From assembly GCF_029227915.1 (NCBI RefSeq), contig NC_079880.1, positions 14,588,001 through 14,652,000 on the forward strand: 64,000 nucleotides of DNA. Direction: 5' to 3'. A program made the translations under genes and the position numbers. This stretch comes from Hydractinia symbiolongicarpus. Taxonomy: Eukaryota; Cnidaria; Hydrozoa; Anthoathecata; Hydractiniidae. The notes below the pieces were generated by a model. That model searched no databases. It was given only the letters and a program-made list of their open reading frames with translations, and was not told where the DNA came from. This document shows, in pieces, positions 34,544 through 46,739 of the stretch (positions within the stretch are counted from its first letter, which is position 1; the number at the start of each line of letters is the position of its first letter).

Positions 34544-37215
34544 GATCTTGAGAAGTTAGAAAAATCAGAAAAAGGAAGTTTTGGAACGAGGTTGGTTATT
34601 ATTGTTCTATTTGAAGTATCAAGAACTATGTAAATAATATTTCCCATGGATATTTGCTATTCCGTTATTTTGATAGAAAGGTTGTACAGCTGTGTATACA
34701 TTGTAACATATAGTCTATCGGGTGTAAAAAAAATAAGAATACCCCTTCATCTCCAGGACTTCGTAGTTTTATTGCGTTGAGATTTATTATAGAACCCTGG
34801 GGTCGACATTAAAGATGTTTCATGGCTATATATACAGATAAGAAATACTTGAAAACGATTGTGGTTTATGGAAATGAACGAATTGTTACTTTGCATATCA
34901 AATTGTCTCGCTGTGGGTGGGATGCAAGTCACAACATATTCAGTACACTACGTGCAAGATATACAGCCTTCCATGATAGATCATCGATTACATAATATAG
35001 TAATATAGTAATATAAATCAGGCGACTTGGTTTATAACAAGAAACTAGGAAAAGGCAGTGTGACATTATTATATGCACATAATATTTGTACATTATGTGC
35101 ATAAAATTATCTTACAAAGGTTTATCTTCAAGAAGTATTAACAGAAGAATTAACAGTATTAATTAAAAGTATTAAGAAGTATTAACAGAGGAATCACCCA
35201 CCCCACCTTCTATCCATACACAGACGATTTTCACCCATCTAAAACTATTGCACAGTTATATTTCATTGTCTTTTGAACAATTCCCCCATTTCTATGAGCT
35301 TTTAGGCGTTTTTATTTGTTGCTTTGGCAGCAAAAAACATTGATACTGTACTGCTTCTTGTTAGTTATCTATCACCTTTCTTAATTTCCTGTTTTTTAAA
35401 AAATTTCTTATAATTTATTTGTTTATTTGTTTCATTGTAAACCTGATTTACGAATTTGACTGTATTCTGAGTCAGCTAGAGACAGCCACTTTACAAGAGT
35501 AAAGAAAAACTTTTAAATCGTGTATTTTATGTGTATGTTTACAGCTAGGAAATATATATGTGATGTGAATTAAGTTACGGGCCACTTTATTAATTTCCGC
35601 CGACCGCTACGCGAGGCGGAATCTTTAAAATCGCCTTGAGGGATACGCAGCTAGGCTGGACACTCGAGGCTGTGATATTTAGGCTTTAGGCTAAAATATT
35701 TGCGCGGACCCTGTCATTGTTATTACCTGAAAAGCCAATAGGAAAGCTTCGTTTTGTTTACAACTAATAAGAGTACAGATTGTAAATAATCTGATCTTCA
35801 CGATTTTCCAGTATTCTACATTCCTTGGTCAAAGCTTTGGACTATGACCAAAAGCATTTTGAATTCTTGTTGTACGAATCTTTCTTTTAAGGTTGGCTTG
35901 CTAGTGGGAACTCCAGAGTAGTTTATATTATAGTATACTTGATATAAGGTAAAAATTATTGTATTTTGATTAGCTAGCTGGTCTGGTGTCTTTTAGCTGA
36001 TCTGCACATGCCTTTTGTCTAGTCACCAAGCTAACTAACTTTAGAATAGTTAAAACTAGCTAGCTACCAGAAAAGCAAATTTTTTGTTGGGTTAATAGTC
36101 AGCCAACTGGACGTAGGTACCCCTTTATTCTTTAGTTTTACAATGGTTTTAATTAACTATTTTGGTAACTTTAAGATTTTTTATCTGAAATATTGGGCAC
36201 TTTGTTGAACTTGCTTTGTAAATTCCCTAACCAACCAGCAGAAGCATTTACAAAAACCCCATTATATAGTAGCTAGCTAGCTCTAGACATGTTTCATTGT
36301 GACATAATGGTGTTTATATTTCCATACCCTAAACACAAATTGACAGGCAATAAGCCATAGACTATTTTTTAAACGTTATTTCTAAGATTTGTGCATTGCT
36401 CACTTCTAAATATACTATGTTTTAACAGTTTTTTACATCTATATTATAACTGGAACATATATGTTTTTCCGTAAGCTGAAAATACAAACCACATTATATA
36501 CGTTTAGCCTTTATGATTTACAACGTTGTTGACACTGCAATTGGCTGTGGCGAATGCCCAGGTGTTAACAAAAATTCTTGATTTACGTTGGCATGTATTC
36601 GCCAATATGGTTTATATTGCAGTTGGATGTGACTTTTAATTATATATTTACATATATAATTTTTGTTCTCATTTTCTTATAAATTTCTCTTTAAATGTAA
36701 CTGCAAAGGCAGGCAAAGGCTAGTTCATGTTGGGAGTTTCTTGCCAACAATAAATAAATAAAATTAGAAAGGCTGATATTTAAACACCTTCATAGACTAT
36801 ATATATAAGAATAAAATTATGAGTGTATATACAACACTAAAAAAGCATAAAAAGTAAAAAGTTATTATAAAAAAACCTGACCTAATAAAATTAAAGCAGG
36901 TTTGAACTTCCGTCCAACTATAAAAAGCCTAGCAAGTTGCCTGAGGAAGAGGTTGTGAGATGTGAAAAGAAAAATTAAGTGTCCTGGCTAACCCTTTTTT
37001 CTGCAGTTTGATACGCCGTTTGGTCTTTGTGTTCTGTTTGGTACGTTGTATTTGGTTTTGAACAAATTTCAAGATCCCATGTCTTCCAACCCCCATTCCT
37101 CAAACCAGCCAGCCTTGCTACACATCTTACCTATACTTATAAAGAAGATTGGCCCAAGTTTCTATTAATATAGCAAGTAAGCTAGTTATCTAGCTAGAAA
37201 TGCCTGCACTCTTGG
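34544..37215. other. Gene-free stretch
   Basis: No supported gene. A small GC-richer patch at 35590-35710 contains the dyad 'ccgccgaccgctacgcgaggcgg' and could be a promoter or a repeat remnant. TAGC-rich words (gctagctagc) are scattered near 36060-36290. Confidence 0.3.
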
Positions 37216-37440
37216 ATGGGTGGTTGTGGTGGTGACAACAAGGATGAGGATGATGATGGATTATGTTTAAGCATTCCGTTCTTTTCTTTTTTTATTAATA
37301 CCATATTTTGTGTGGTTAAATGTTGTGCCATAGCAGCTTTATTTCATGCCTGGTATAGTACTTTTATCGTTGTACTAACTGGCAACAAAGATGCATGGAA
37401 AAGCATTACTGATTGGCAAAAAACTATGGATTCTTCTTGA
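37216..37440 (+). CDS. Hypothetical small membrane protein
   Basis: A 74-residue ORF with ATG (cttggATGg). It starts with a Gly/Cys patch (MGGCGG), continues with an acidic patch (DNKDEDDD), then a hydrophobic segment 'FFSFFINTIFCVV' and a second one 'AIAALFHAWYSTFIVVLTG', and ends with a polar tail. The order acidic, two hydrophobic helices, polar tail looks like a real small membrane protein, but I recognise no family. It may be a last exon of a larger gene. Confidence is limited because single small ORFs of this length arise by chance. Confidence 0.35.
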   Translation: MGGCGGDNKDEDDDGLCLSIPFFSFFINTIFCVVKCCAIAALFHAWYSTFIVVLTGNKDAWKSITDWQKTMDSS

Positions 37441-38680
37441 TCTAACAACTAATCAACATAATTACTCATTTATTAAATTTCTTAAAATGATATTGTTAAA
37501 TTAATTATGGGATGCAAATTACTGCCAAGCAGGATCTGGTCTACAGGTGAGATCTGTATTTGCATTATCACCATAGAATAAAATTATGGTAATTCACTGT
37601 TTAAGAAAACAGGTGTAATAACATGTGCACAAACATCCCAGACAGATGCAGTGGCATGTTGATATAAAACACTAGTTCTTAAAACCTATGGAAGAATCCA
37701 CGTAGAGAAATATTTAAAACATTTTGGGCTTATGTTAAAACAGTTTGTTGTCAATTATACGAAAAAGGATTGAATAGTTAATTAAGCTTCTGAGATAAAA
37801 TGAAAACTGCAACCTGAATTGCCACAACTTTGACCTTTATTTACAACAAACCGTTACTATTTCCTGTGATAGCAAATTTAAAGTAGTATCCAATACAGTT
37901 TCCAGTAAATTACAGCACGATGATATTTCTAGCCAAATATATACATATTTCAAAAAAGTTGAATAAAATTAGTTTTTTGTTGTTTAAAGAAAAAATCCTG
38001 GCATGTACTTGCTGCCGATACATGTAGTTCCAGTTGTTCTTTCTAATGCTGACATCCTTTCTGTAATAACAATTACTTCCATTAAACACCAATTATTTTG
38101 TTTCTTTTATGGTGTCATACTTAATTACTTTGTTACAAGGTCAACTTGTTTAAAAAGAAAAAAAAAATAAGGGCAATGAGAATGTTAAGTTTTTTAGATT
38201 AAAATCTTATCACTTTCAGCAATGATAAACTTGTTGAAATATAATAAAATGAAAGAATAGGACTAAATGCAATAACAGTTATATAGAAGATAATATTCAA
38301 TACAGTTTTATAGTTTTAAAATGATTATCCTTATTATTATATATATTTTTCTTTATGTATATTTATTACACTGGTTCAGCTCAAAAAAAACTTAGTTTAT
38401 AACAGGTTTTTTCAGAGACATTTAGAGGCTTAAAGCAAACCTTAGGATTTTAGGTGTTATTGGGGAGTATGTTGTGTTGGCTTGCATCTCATAATGTGTG
38501 GTATTCCACATGTATAATGTTAATAGCACTACCCAGTCATTTTATGTTTTTGTTTAAAAGCTTGTTATTTTTTTATTATGTTATACATCTTTAACGTTTT
38601 TTTAGATTTTAGTATTAAAAAATTATTTCACTGGGCTGCACTGTGAAATTATAAGGTTATAAAAATTGATATTGGCCAAC

Positions 38681-41600
38681 ATGAATCACACAATGCCAAC
38701 AATGCATACGGGTATGAATCATACGGTGATGAATTATATGAACAATACCAACATGAACCATACTGGTATGAACCACACTGGTATGAACCATACTGGTATG
38801 AACCACACTGGTATGAACCACAACATGAATCATAACAATCATGCAACATCTCATGTGATGAATGTAAGTAAACAGGTTGGCTGAAGACCAAGCATAATTT
38901 TTTTTACCAAAAAGATATCAAAATATACTATAGTAAATAGCCTGTGTCAGTCGCCTTTAGGGATAGTCTCCAAAATCGTTTCATTTTTGATACGAATTGA
39001 AACAATTTTCATTGTATGGGAATCGTTTCATTTTTTTTTTTTTTACATCATTTCATAATCGTATCATGAAACGAATTAAATGTTTCATATATTTTTTACG
39101 AAGTTAATATATAATTTACTAAAAAAAATGGAACGATTTTGAAACTGCGGTACCATTTTGCATGATAGACAGATACATACAGGTGTTATACTATAGATAA
39201 GGTAATAAAATTATGTGATGTTGCAAACAAATTTTCTGTTATCAGAATACTAATCATGCTTTTAGATTGGTTGCTTCCAATGTTTTTTGTTTAAGTGATC
39301 ATGGCAAGGAAATGTTTTGAGCGAAAGTGATCTCATCCAACCAAACAAACGTGTATAATTCCCCCATTATTTAAGAGGGTAGGATGTGATCATATTGATT
39401 GATTTTGATTTAGGTTTTGCCCTGGGAAATAAGGATTGAATGTTCATTACATTAAAAATGTAATTGTGTAATTTCAAATAATCATCTAAAAAACACCAGG
39501 GAATTTTTAAAACCTATTATCCATGTGATTATTATTTTTCTATCTGGTCAGCCAGGATTCGATGTTCGCCTATGATACAGGACATCAGCATAGGCAGACA
39601 AGCATTTTTTAATTTACTGTGGTATATGTGTATAGGCGCTCTTTTATGCATGCTATATTGTCCACTTGTCATACATTTGGCATTTTGTATATGCTACTAT
39701 CAGCACAACAAGGTAATTGTGTGTGCGTCAGCATGCTACCCCATGCTTTTTTGAGAAAGTCGAATTGCCATTTGGCTGCTCTTTTTTTTATAAATACGAG
39801 GAGTGATGCATATTAAGTTTAAATTTCTACCACCCTTTTTTCTTTACCCCTACAAAGGCTTTATCATGTCCCTTTTTGTATACTCTTCAAGTTTTAAAAT
39901 TAAGTGTATGATTTTACTTAATTTCTTATCAAGAAAAAAACTTTAAACCAGTGAGACCTAGGGATACTATTTGCTTACCTACTCAATTTTGTGTAATTTC
40001 CACCCCTCTTGTTAATACAATGTATTGTTAATACATACCCTATCATAATCACGTGACAGTGCTTATTGCCTTTACTTTAGTTATGTTTTCATATCTCACA
40101 TAATTATTGTATATTCTCTATTTTTTTCTTAAGATGTATTTTACTACCAATGATGTGACTTTATTCATAGAGGGATGGACAACAGATGATCAAAGTATGT
40201 TTTTTTAATGTTGTTAGAATGCTGCTTTCAGGCCTGTTCCTAGCACGCATAACGTCACAATTTTGACGGAGTTACTAAAACTTTTGACTTTTTCAAAATT
40301 TAATAAAAAAATATACTCTGAAAATTTTAGGTGTACAAACCTGCCATTATAATTTCAGGGGCACCCAAAGAGCCTTGTAGAAATAGGGTTGGGCCGTTTT
40401 TTACACTACGCGTTTTATAAGACGCGTTAACACTTTTTACATGCATTTCTGATAAAAATTTCCAATAAAAATGAAAGTAATGTTTTAGCTTTTGTAAAAG
40501 AAGAACATACAAATTTTTCCATGCTTTTGCTGCGACACTAACCATGCATTTTTCTAACTGTGAAATCAAAAAAGTTGTCCAAGTTCTACTTTGACATTCT
40601 GACTGGTAAGGAAAAAGTCTTTTTTCAATGCAGCAAATATGTATGTCGGATGGAACGGGAACTTAGCAACTCCAGCACATTAATTGCATTGTTCTTAAGT
40701 GTTCTAAATACAAAATCCTATCTAACCCTTAGGCCTTGGGTGAGGAGCCCCTTAGGGTTACAATATAGTCTCTTCATGAGCGACTTGTCAAATCGATATT
40801 TTACTCTGCTTTCTACAGAATATTTGGTTGGTTTCTGTTTCATGCTGGGAATCATGGCTATTCTGTACGAAGGATTAAAAGTATTTCGACAGTTGCTACT
40901 CACAAATGAAAACACTTCATATCCAGTTCAAACGAAGTGAGATTTCTTTATCTCGTGTGCATCGAAAATTATTGAAGTGCAAAATTATTTTTCATGTTTT
41001 TTGTTTTGATTCGTCTAAAATTATGTCGGTTATGTAATGGCACTCACTTTCACTTAATTTTTTTTGTTTTCTTGTTTAATTTTATTTTATTGTTTAATTT
41101 CATTTTATTTTTGTAGGGGTTCGATAAATGGCGTTGTCACGCGCTCTCCGCCTTCGTGAGTATTTCTGTCATTGTGCACCCTTTTATTTTGTTTTACAGT
41201 AGTGCATACACACATGAAATATTAGAACTATGTATGCTTTGAAGTTAGTCTTCGCTATGTACACCATCCTAACTGAGCAGCCAACACGTAAATTTTGTTT
41301 TCCTGGCAAGTAACGACTAAACAAAAACAAAAAATCTACATTATGTGGTTGATATCGCTGAAGTAAATTTTAGCTATGTTCCAGTGCGTTTAGTGCTCAC
41401 AAATGAAAATTTATTTCACAATTTATGTGACCACGAATATATAATTGATAACATCTCAAATACGTAGGGCGATGATAGCATGTAGTGATATCTCAATGTC
41501 TTTTTTAAAAAGGGCGACCACACACCTAAGCTATTCTGTTGTACTCTCGCTTATTGTCTCACTTAGTTCATAAAACAGATTACTTGTAATACTTCTTATA

Positions 41601-41887
41601 AAATTGAAGAACAACGTAATTTGATATTCGTGCTTCTTTGTACTTTTTATTAATTTTTTACTATATGGTTATTTTCTACTTGTAGAATGAAACTTTTGTC
41701 GTGGTCACACTTTCTACAGACCATGCTACATATGCTTCAAGTGTTCGTCGGCTACCTTCTCATGTTAGCTTTTATGACGTACAACGTGTGGTTGTGTGTC
41801 GCCGTCGTTGTCGGTTCTGGTGTCGGCTACTTCGCGTTTGGATGGAAGACGGCTACGATAATAAGCAGTGGCGATCATTGTAACTAA
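38681..41887 (+). CDS. SLC31A1-like: Ctr-family copper transporter, copy 2
   Basis: Five coding exons join in frame to 200 residues: 38681-38863, 40134-40194, 40819-40936, 41117-41155, 41686-41887. The extracellular N-terminus (61 residues) is rich in Met, His and Asn, with four successive MNHTG pentapeptides, and should bind Cu ions. 'MYFTTNDVTLFIEGW' precedes TM1, 'FCFMLGIMAILYEGLK' is TM1, TM2 has MxxxM in 'LLMLAFMTYNVW' and TM3 has GxxxG in 'GSGVGYF'. The C-terminus ends GDHCN. Exon phases match copy 1, and the TM1 exon has the same length (118 bases) in both, so the two genes are paralogues from a local duplication. Both should be trimeric Cu(I) importers; their different ectodomains suggest different metal capture. 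Confidence 0.9.
38735..38815 (+). repeat. 15-bp coding minisatellite (MNHTG repeats)
   Basis: Within exon 1 of Ctr copy 2 the unit 'atgaaccayactggt' is repeated in tandem four times with C/T changes, plus flanking partial units. It encodes Met-Asn-His-Thr-Gly. Confidence 0.85.
38960..39200. repeat. Imperfect inverted-repeat element in Ctr copy 2 intron 1
   Basis: 'aatcgtttcatttttgata' words recur in both orientations ('tatcatgaaacga', 'ggaacgattttgaaac'), giving a foldback of about 190 bp. It is followed by a fragment of repeat family A ('taccattttgcatgatagac'). Confidence 0.4.
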
Positions 41888-42547
41888 TTCTGGGATGTTA
41901 ATTCTGGGATGGGCGTTTCCCTGCGGCTGATAATTCACAGGGATTATTTATACTTATGTTTTGTTAACAACATCTAATCAACGTTGGTGTTTTATTTTTA
42001 TTTAAAATATTTATTAGTGCTAAGGTACTAATTTGCTGGCGGCTTGATTCCAGCGGGTCTGGATATAACATAATTTTAAATTGGTTTGTTGTCTCCTTCT
42101 GCGCTATCCATTTTTATAGGTGTTTTTTTGTCACTGCTTTTCAGCCATTGTTGTAAATGTCTGAGTTGTAGGTTTTTATTTTTGTAAAGAAATATTTTAT
42201 GTTAACTTTTTGTTGCACCAAGTTAGCTTCTAATCGGCTAATTCTCGCACAATTGTTATAGTTTGCGCACTGGAATATATTTTGTGACAAAATAATTATT
42301 TGAAATTGATGACTAGAATTTGTAGGTGAATTTTTTATATTTTTAGATTTTAGAGAATTATTAGTCTTCTTAAAGTTGTTCAATAAAAACTAAACATTTT
42401 AATGAAAAATCGTAAAATTATGTTTTTTTTCGTTCTTTGAATTTTTCTTAACCTATAAAACTATATAAACTACACATAATTTTACAACAATAACTAGAAC
42501 ATTATATAATTACGAGGGACTAATTTACGACATAACACAACATATTC
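41888..42547. other. Short intergenic stretch
   Basis: 3' UTR of Ctr copy 2 and AT-rich DNA. The small minus-strand ORF at 42141-42383 (Asn/Lys/Ser-rich) has no support. Confidence 0.3.
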
Positions 42548-45499
42548 CTAACTAACGATTTGACAGTTCAACTTTGAAATTTCATGATCAACCACAATAT
42601 CATCTCCTACATCGAACTTTTTATACAAACTTCTCGAACCTCTTAAACATATTAAACCGGATCTCAACAGAGCGAAACAAAGTTTTGTGCGTATATGGTG
42701 ACTGCAGTTGAAATAGGTATGTTCTTCTTATCCGCTATCATTTCCGAAAGCCGACTGTAAAAAGTGATGCATTCACGACCCATGCTTCCGTGAGTTGAAA
42801 ATATAAGCGGCGTGAAACTGCTATTATCAACACTCAAAATTCTACGATTGTAATTTCTTTTCTTCTCGTTCTCGTTTGAAATGAAAGATTGCTGTAAAGT
42901 TTGGTTGCTGTACCTCGAGGCAGTGGGGTCAAAAACCCTTACGTCAAAAAATGCCTGTTGGCCGTTTATCCAAAAATCACGAGCACGAATGTCCGTTCTA
43001 CAATCATCACCGGTCTTTACACTCTTTAAATCGAAAGTTTTCCAGTCAGCGATAGCAAATTCGGTTCCAACAGTACGTCATGACAAACATCCTTGAGTAA
43101 CTTTGATGGGAGGTCACGAATGTCGTTGTGATGTCTCGTAACAAAACCACTTCATGCTGTGTTCAACGTCAAATCGAGCTCCACAAACGCAACTGCTATG
43201 TAAGTAGGGAATGCTCCAATTGTAGCGTAAACGCATAGCATCCCAAATTTCTTGCTTGTTGAGATAAAAATCTTGCTCAGTGATTGGCAATACATTGAAC
43301 CAATTGGAGACTCCTTTTTGTTGGTTGATGTCGTTTACCTTAACTTTCTTCACCGTCATGTTAGTTCTGGATAGGGCCGGACTGTCTTTCTGGATATCCA
43401 ATTTTAAAGTTTTAACTTGTGCTTTAGCTGTTTTTGTTTTTCCAACATCGTAGATACCGTCAATGTCTTGCTTTTTGATAGAGTCGACAAGACATTTTGT
43501 GATCCTTCTCGAATTGTTAAATTGTACTTGTGCGTCGTCAGGAAAAATCGTGCGATTCAATCCACCAAGTCGTGTTGGGAGTGATAGCAAAAGCCTTTCG
43601 TTTTTGGAGCATAGATGACCACCAGTTATCGCAGGTATGAATTCGTTTCTGATGACTGTGTCTATCGGTTGAAGTAAATTTTTGATGTCAGGAACGGTCC
43701 GGAGAAGAAATGTCAACTTAGCTTTAAAACCGGCTACAAACGCACAATAAGATGATTGAGGTTCTAGTTCAGCAATCTTTGAGAGAAGTTTTAGCTGTTC
43801 AACTAAACTGGCAACTTTGCTGTTAACATATTTAATCTTGTAAGACTAACTAGATTTGCTCAGCATTAAGTAGATACTCTTGTTTCACAATTAGATGGGA
43901 CATAGTCGCTTTCGGTAAGTAGCCGTATTTCGGACCGATGACCAAAACTGTTTAATTTCGTAAAGTTTCCCAGCAGCAGTAAAATCATCAGCGGATGCAA
44001 CTTTTTTCAGGGTGTGGTCATTCGAACGTGTGTGGTGTTTTCCCTCGTAAGAATCTCTTTTCCGCCTATCACGAATAAACGTGAAGGTACAGCATAACAG
44101 TTGTTGATAAACGTAGCAATCATTGTGCATAACTTCGAAATGTTATGCAGCATTAACTTTCTATTAATTGAGGTAAAGGCATTCTCAGCATCGATTAGAA
44201 GAACAGACTCAGTATCATCGTTGTCGAAAATGTCATGCATCGCATGGACGGCTGCTTCAACACCAGCATTTTAACCAGCACAAACTTGTAACGAACCTGC
44301 TGCTTTAATTATGTCATTTTTAGATATGTTCATCTCATTCTTCCCAACTTTTCTGCAAAGCACCTCACCAACACCAATTGGTCGTAAACCAGGATTTTTG
44401 TGTAACGGTTTTAGGCGGCAAGCAACAAAGGCTTCAAGCGGAGATCTATCAGATTCTGGAATAGATTCAATACACAGCTTCTTCGTTAACTCGGCTATGG
44501 CTTTACGTAGATCAGTATTGGTTGTACCAAATGTGGACGAGCAAAGTATTCGTCTCCATCCGTCAGCATCCAAACCTGACGGACCAGAACCACCTTTGGT
44601 ATACGTGGCAGCTTTATTATCATGTCTTCGTCAATGACATCAAAAACAATATCATGTATTCGCTGTGACGGTTGATCTATTAACGTATCTTCGCTAACAA
44701 TCCCCTGATCAGGATGTTTTTGTTCCAATAATAATAATGTCTCGTCGTTAAGTAGAAGGATACCTTGCGTCATGTTGTCAGTTAATAATCGCAAAGCACT
44801 GTTGATATTTCCCTTCTGCATGAACAATCGAAACTTTTTCGAAATAGATGAAATATCACTTTTCGGATTTGGTGGTTGAAGTCTTTCTTGAATAGCGACA
44901 GCTTCATCAAAAAGTTCTAACAATTCGCCATTCTCCCATAGTGTCAAGCGCTGTTCTAAAGCTTTTGTATGGTCTTTTGATTTCGACTTCTTGCTGGATT
45001 TTTGTAACAACAGTGAAGGCATTACATAAAGTGCTTTTAACGAAATAGGTTTCATCGGCGAATTGTCGATCCAGAGATTTATAAGACGTGGCATTTCTCG
45101 AATAAACGAATTTCCAGCCGCACCAGAAGGTAGTAAAACAAATTCTTTTTCCAATAAACTATTCCTTCATATGTATAGTCTAAATCATGCGTAAATTTTG
45201 ATCCTGGAATGTTCTTTCAATAAAAATTTTCATTTACTACAGTTGTTGGAATAATTCGTTCGGCAGCTGGTTGGCTTCAAGAGTTTGTAATTGTCGCTTC
45301 CTTTATATGTGGTAAAAGTTCTCGTATTACAGGAGTTGCATCTGAATGATGTAGCAGATGTCGCCAATTGATTTGGTTGCGCGGAACTGCCATTTACGTT
45401 TGAATTTAGATTCAATTCTTTATTCACTAGCGGTCGATTTAAAGTGGCCATAATCTGCTTAATCTGCTTAATACGTTTAGTCACGAACCAAAACTTCAC
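42548..45499 (-). pseudogene. Degenerate retroelement with reverse transcriptase
   Basis: About 3 kb of minus-strand coding sequence broken by several frameshifts and stops. In order: a C2-type finger 'RCNSCNTRTFTTYKG' near the N-terminus (about 45340); a long helical region (45154-44495); 'DADGWRRILCSSTFG' and 'NPGLRPIGVGEVLCRKVGK' (44570-44340); RT palm-like 'VLLIDAENAFTSINR' (about 44190); 'PARL/PSRLFVIGG'; a region with 'WSIPYLHSSCVCGARFDVEH' (about 43180); and a C-terminus containing 'DFWINGQQAFFDVRVFDP' and 'SSFTPLIFSTHGSMG' (about 42970-42780). The last part resembles a PD-(D/E)XK-like nuclease, as in LINEs with restriction-like endonucleases; that assignment is inference. This element type is common in cnidarians and other marine invertebrates. 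Multiple breaks mean it is inactive. Confidence 0.75.
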
Positions 45500-45639
45500 A
45501 TTTACTGCTTTGCTTCACATTTCCAATTAACCGTTAGCGGAAAAGCGTTTTCTTAACCTGTGCGACTTGTTATTAAGAATGACGCAAAAAGCGCAGAGGT
45601 TTGTACAATGTTACACAAAATTTAGGCAAGGGTCCCTTT

Positions 45640-46090
45640 AAGACGCCATCTATATAATAATGGACGGGTTGATGACGTCATCAAAAAACGTCCAAACCCT
45701 AATATCTCTGCAACCGTTTGTCAAAAGTACATGATCCTATACATTTTCTTGATCGGCGTTTCAAGATCTATACGATGAAGGCAATAGGTGTACAAATTTC
45801 TAAAACTATTTTTTGGGTTTTGACAGGCCTGACGCCATCAATTTTTTTTAAACACTTATATCTCAATAACCGCTCATTAAAACCACATGAACATATACAT
45901 TTTCTTGATAAGCACTTTAAGCTCTACGCAATAGAGGCAACGTGTAAATAAAGTTCTAATTTTTTTTGTGAATGGGTTGCTAACGTCATCAAAATTTTAT
46001 TCTGCCTCAGTGGATTTCTCCACGGGCCTTATCGACTAGTCTTTTATAATAATACGGACACTGTGTCTGTCCGTAACAGGCAAAGTGGAT
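45640..46090 (-). repeat. Repeat block including inverted family A end
   Basis: It contains two near-repeated segments ('cctatacattttcttgat.ggcgtttcaag' and 'acatatacattttcttgataagcactttaag') and ends with 'gatttctccacgggcc...cgactagtc', the inverted form of the family A hairpin unit. Confidence 0.45.
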
Positions 46091-46739
46091 GTGTTCATTT
46101 TCCTTTGATGTTGCCGAAAAATGCAAGTCTAATATGTTAAGTTTTCTAGCGTTACGGTGCGACGTCAATAACACTACTTTAACGTCAATATCCTATATTA
46201 AATTAATGAAGCCTTACAGTGCACTTAAAACTTTGAGGCTTAATAACTTGGAAACGAGGTGGTGACGTCAATGATTTTTTACCGCGTGGGTAACTAGAGA
46301 TCACCTAGGACCAATTTGGGTAAGTTTCCTAAACCTGGGTCACCAAATCCTTTTTTGTGAATTTTAACATTTTGCAAATACGATCTTAAGAAAAAATAAA
46401 ATAAATGTTTTGTTTTTTCCGTAATATCAATTAACAGTTACAAATTCGTCGTCCGCAGTATCTTCATCAAGAAGGTTGAAGTCTGCATTCGCCTTTTCAA
46501 CATAAAAGTCAGTGGGCAAAAAAGGACCTCATGCAAATCGCCATATAATAAAGAGACGCGTTAGATTAAATCCTTACTAGTAAGTAGTGTTAATAATGCT
46601 TGAAACGTTTTATTAAGTAATTAGAAATAAAGCTACATAAAAAAATTAAATTAACCTGAATAAAGGTCACGAAAACTTATTCCGCAAAATAAAATTTGTT
46701 AAATGAACTACAAACTGAAGTTCTGTTAACGTTTTTTGA

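Noticed and set aside
34281-34647. Poly-Leu, poly-Phe, poly-Ser and poly-Glu frames
   Set aside because: All are readings of one (TTC)n microsatellite.
37216-37440. Small ORF as a third Ctr copy
   Set aside because: It lacks MxxxM, GxxxG and a Met-rich ectodomain.
38649-38891. Minus-strand Gly/Ser/Cys/Tyr-rich ORFs
   Set aside because: Antisense readings of the MNHTG minisatellite in Ctr copy 2.
40560-40940. Plus-strand 126-aa ORF as an independent gene
   Set aside because: Its C-terminal part is the Ctr copy 2 exon 40819-40936; the rest is intron.
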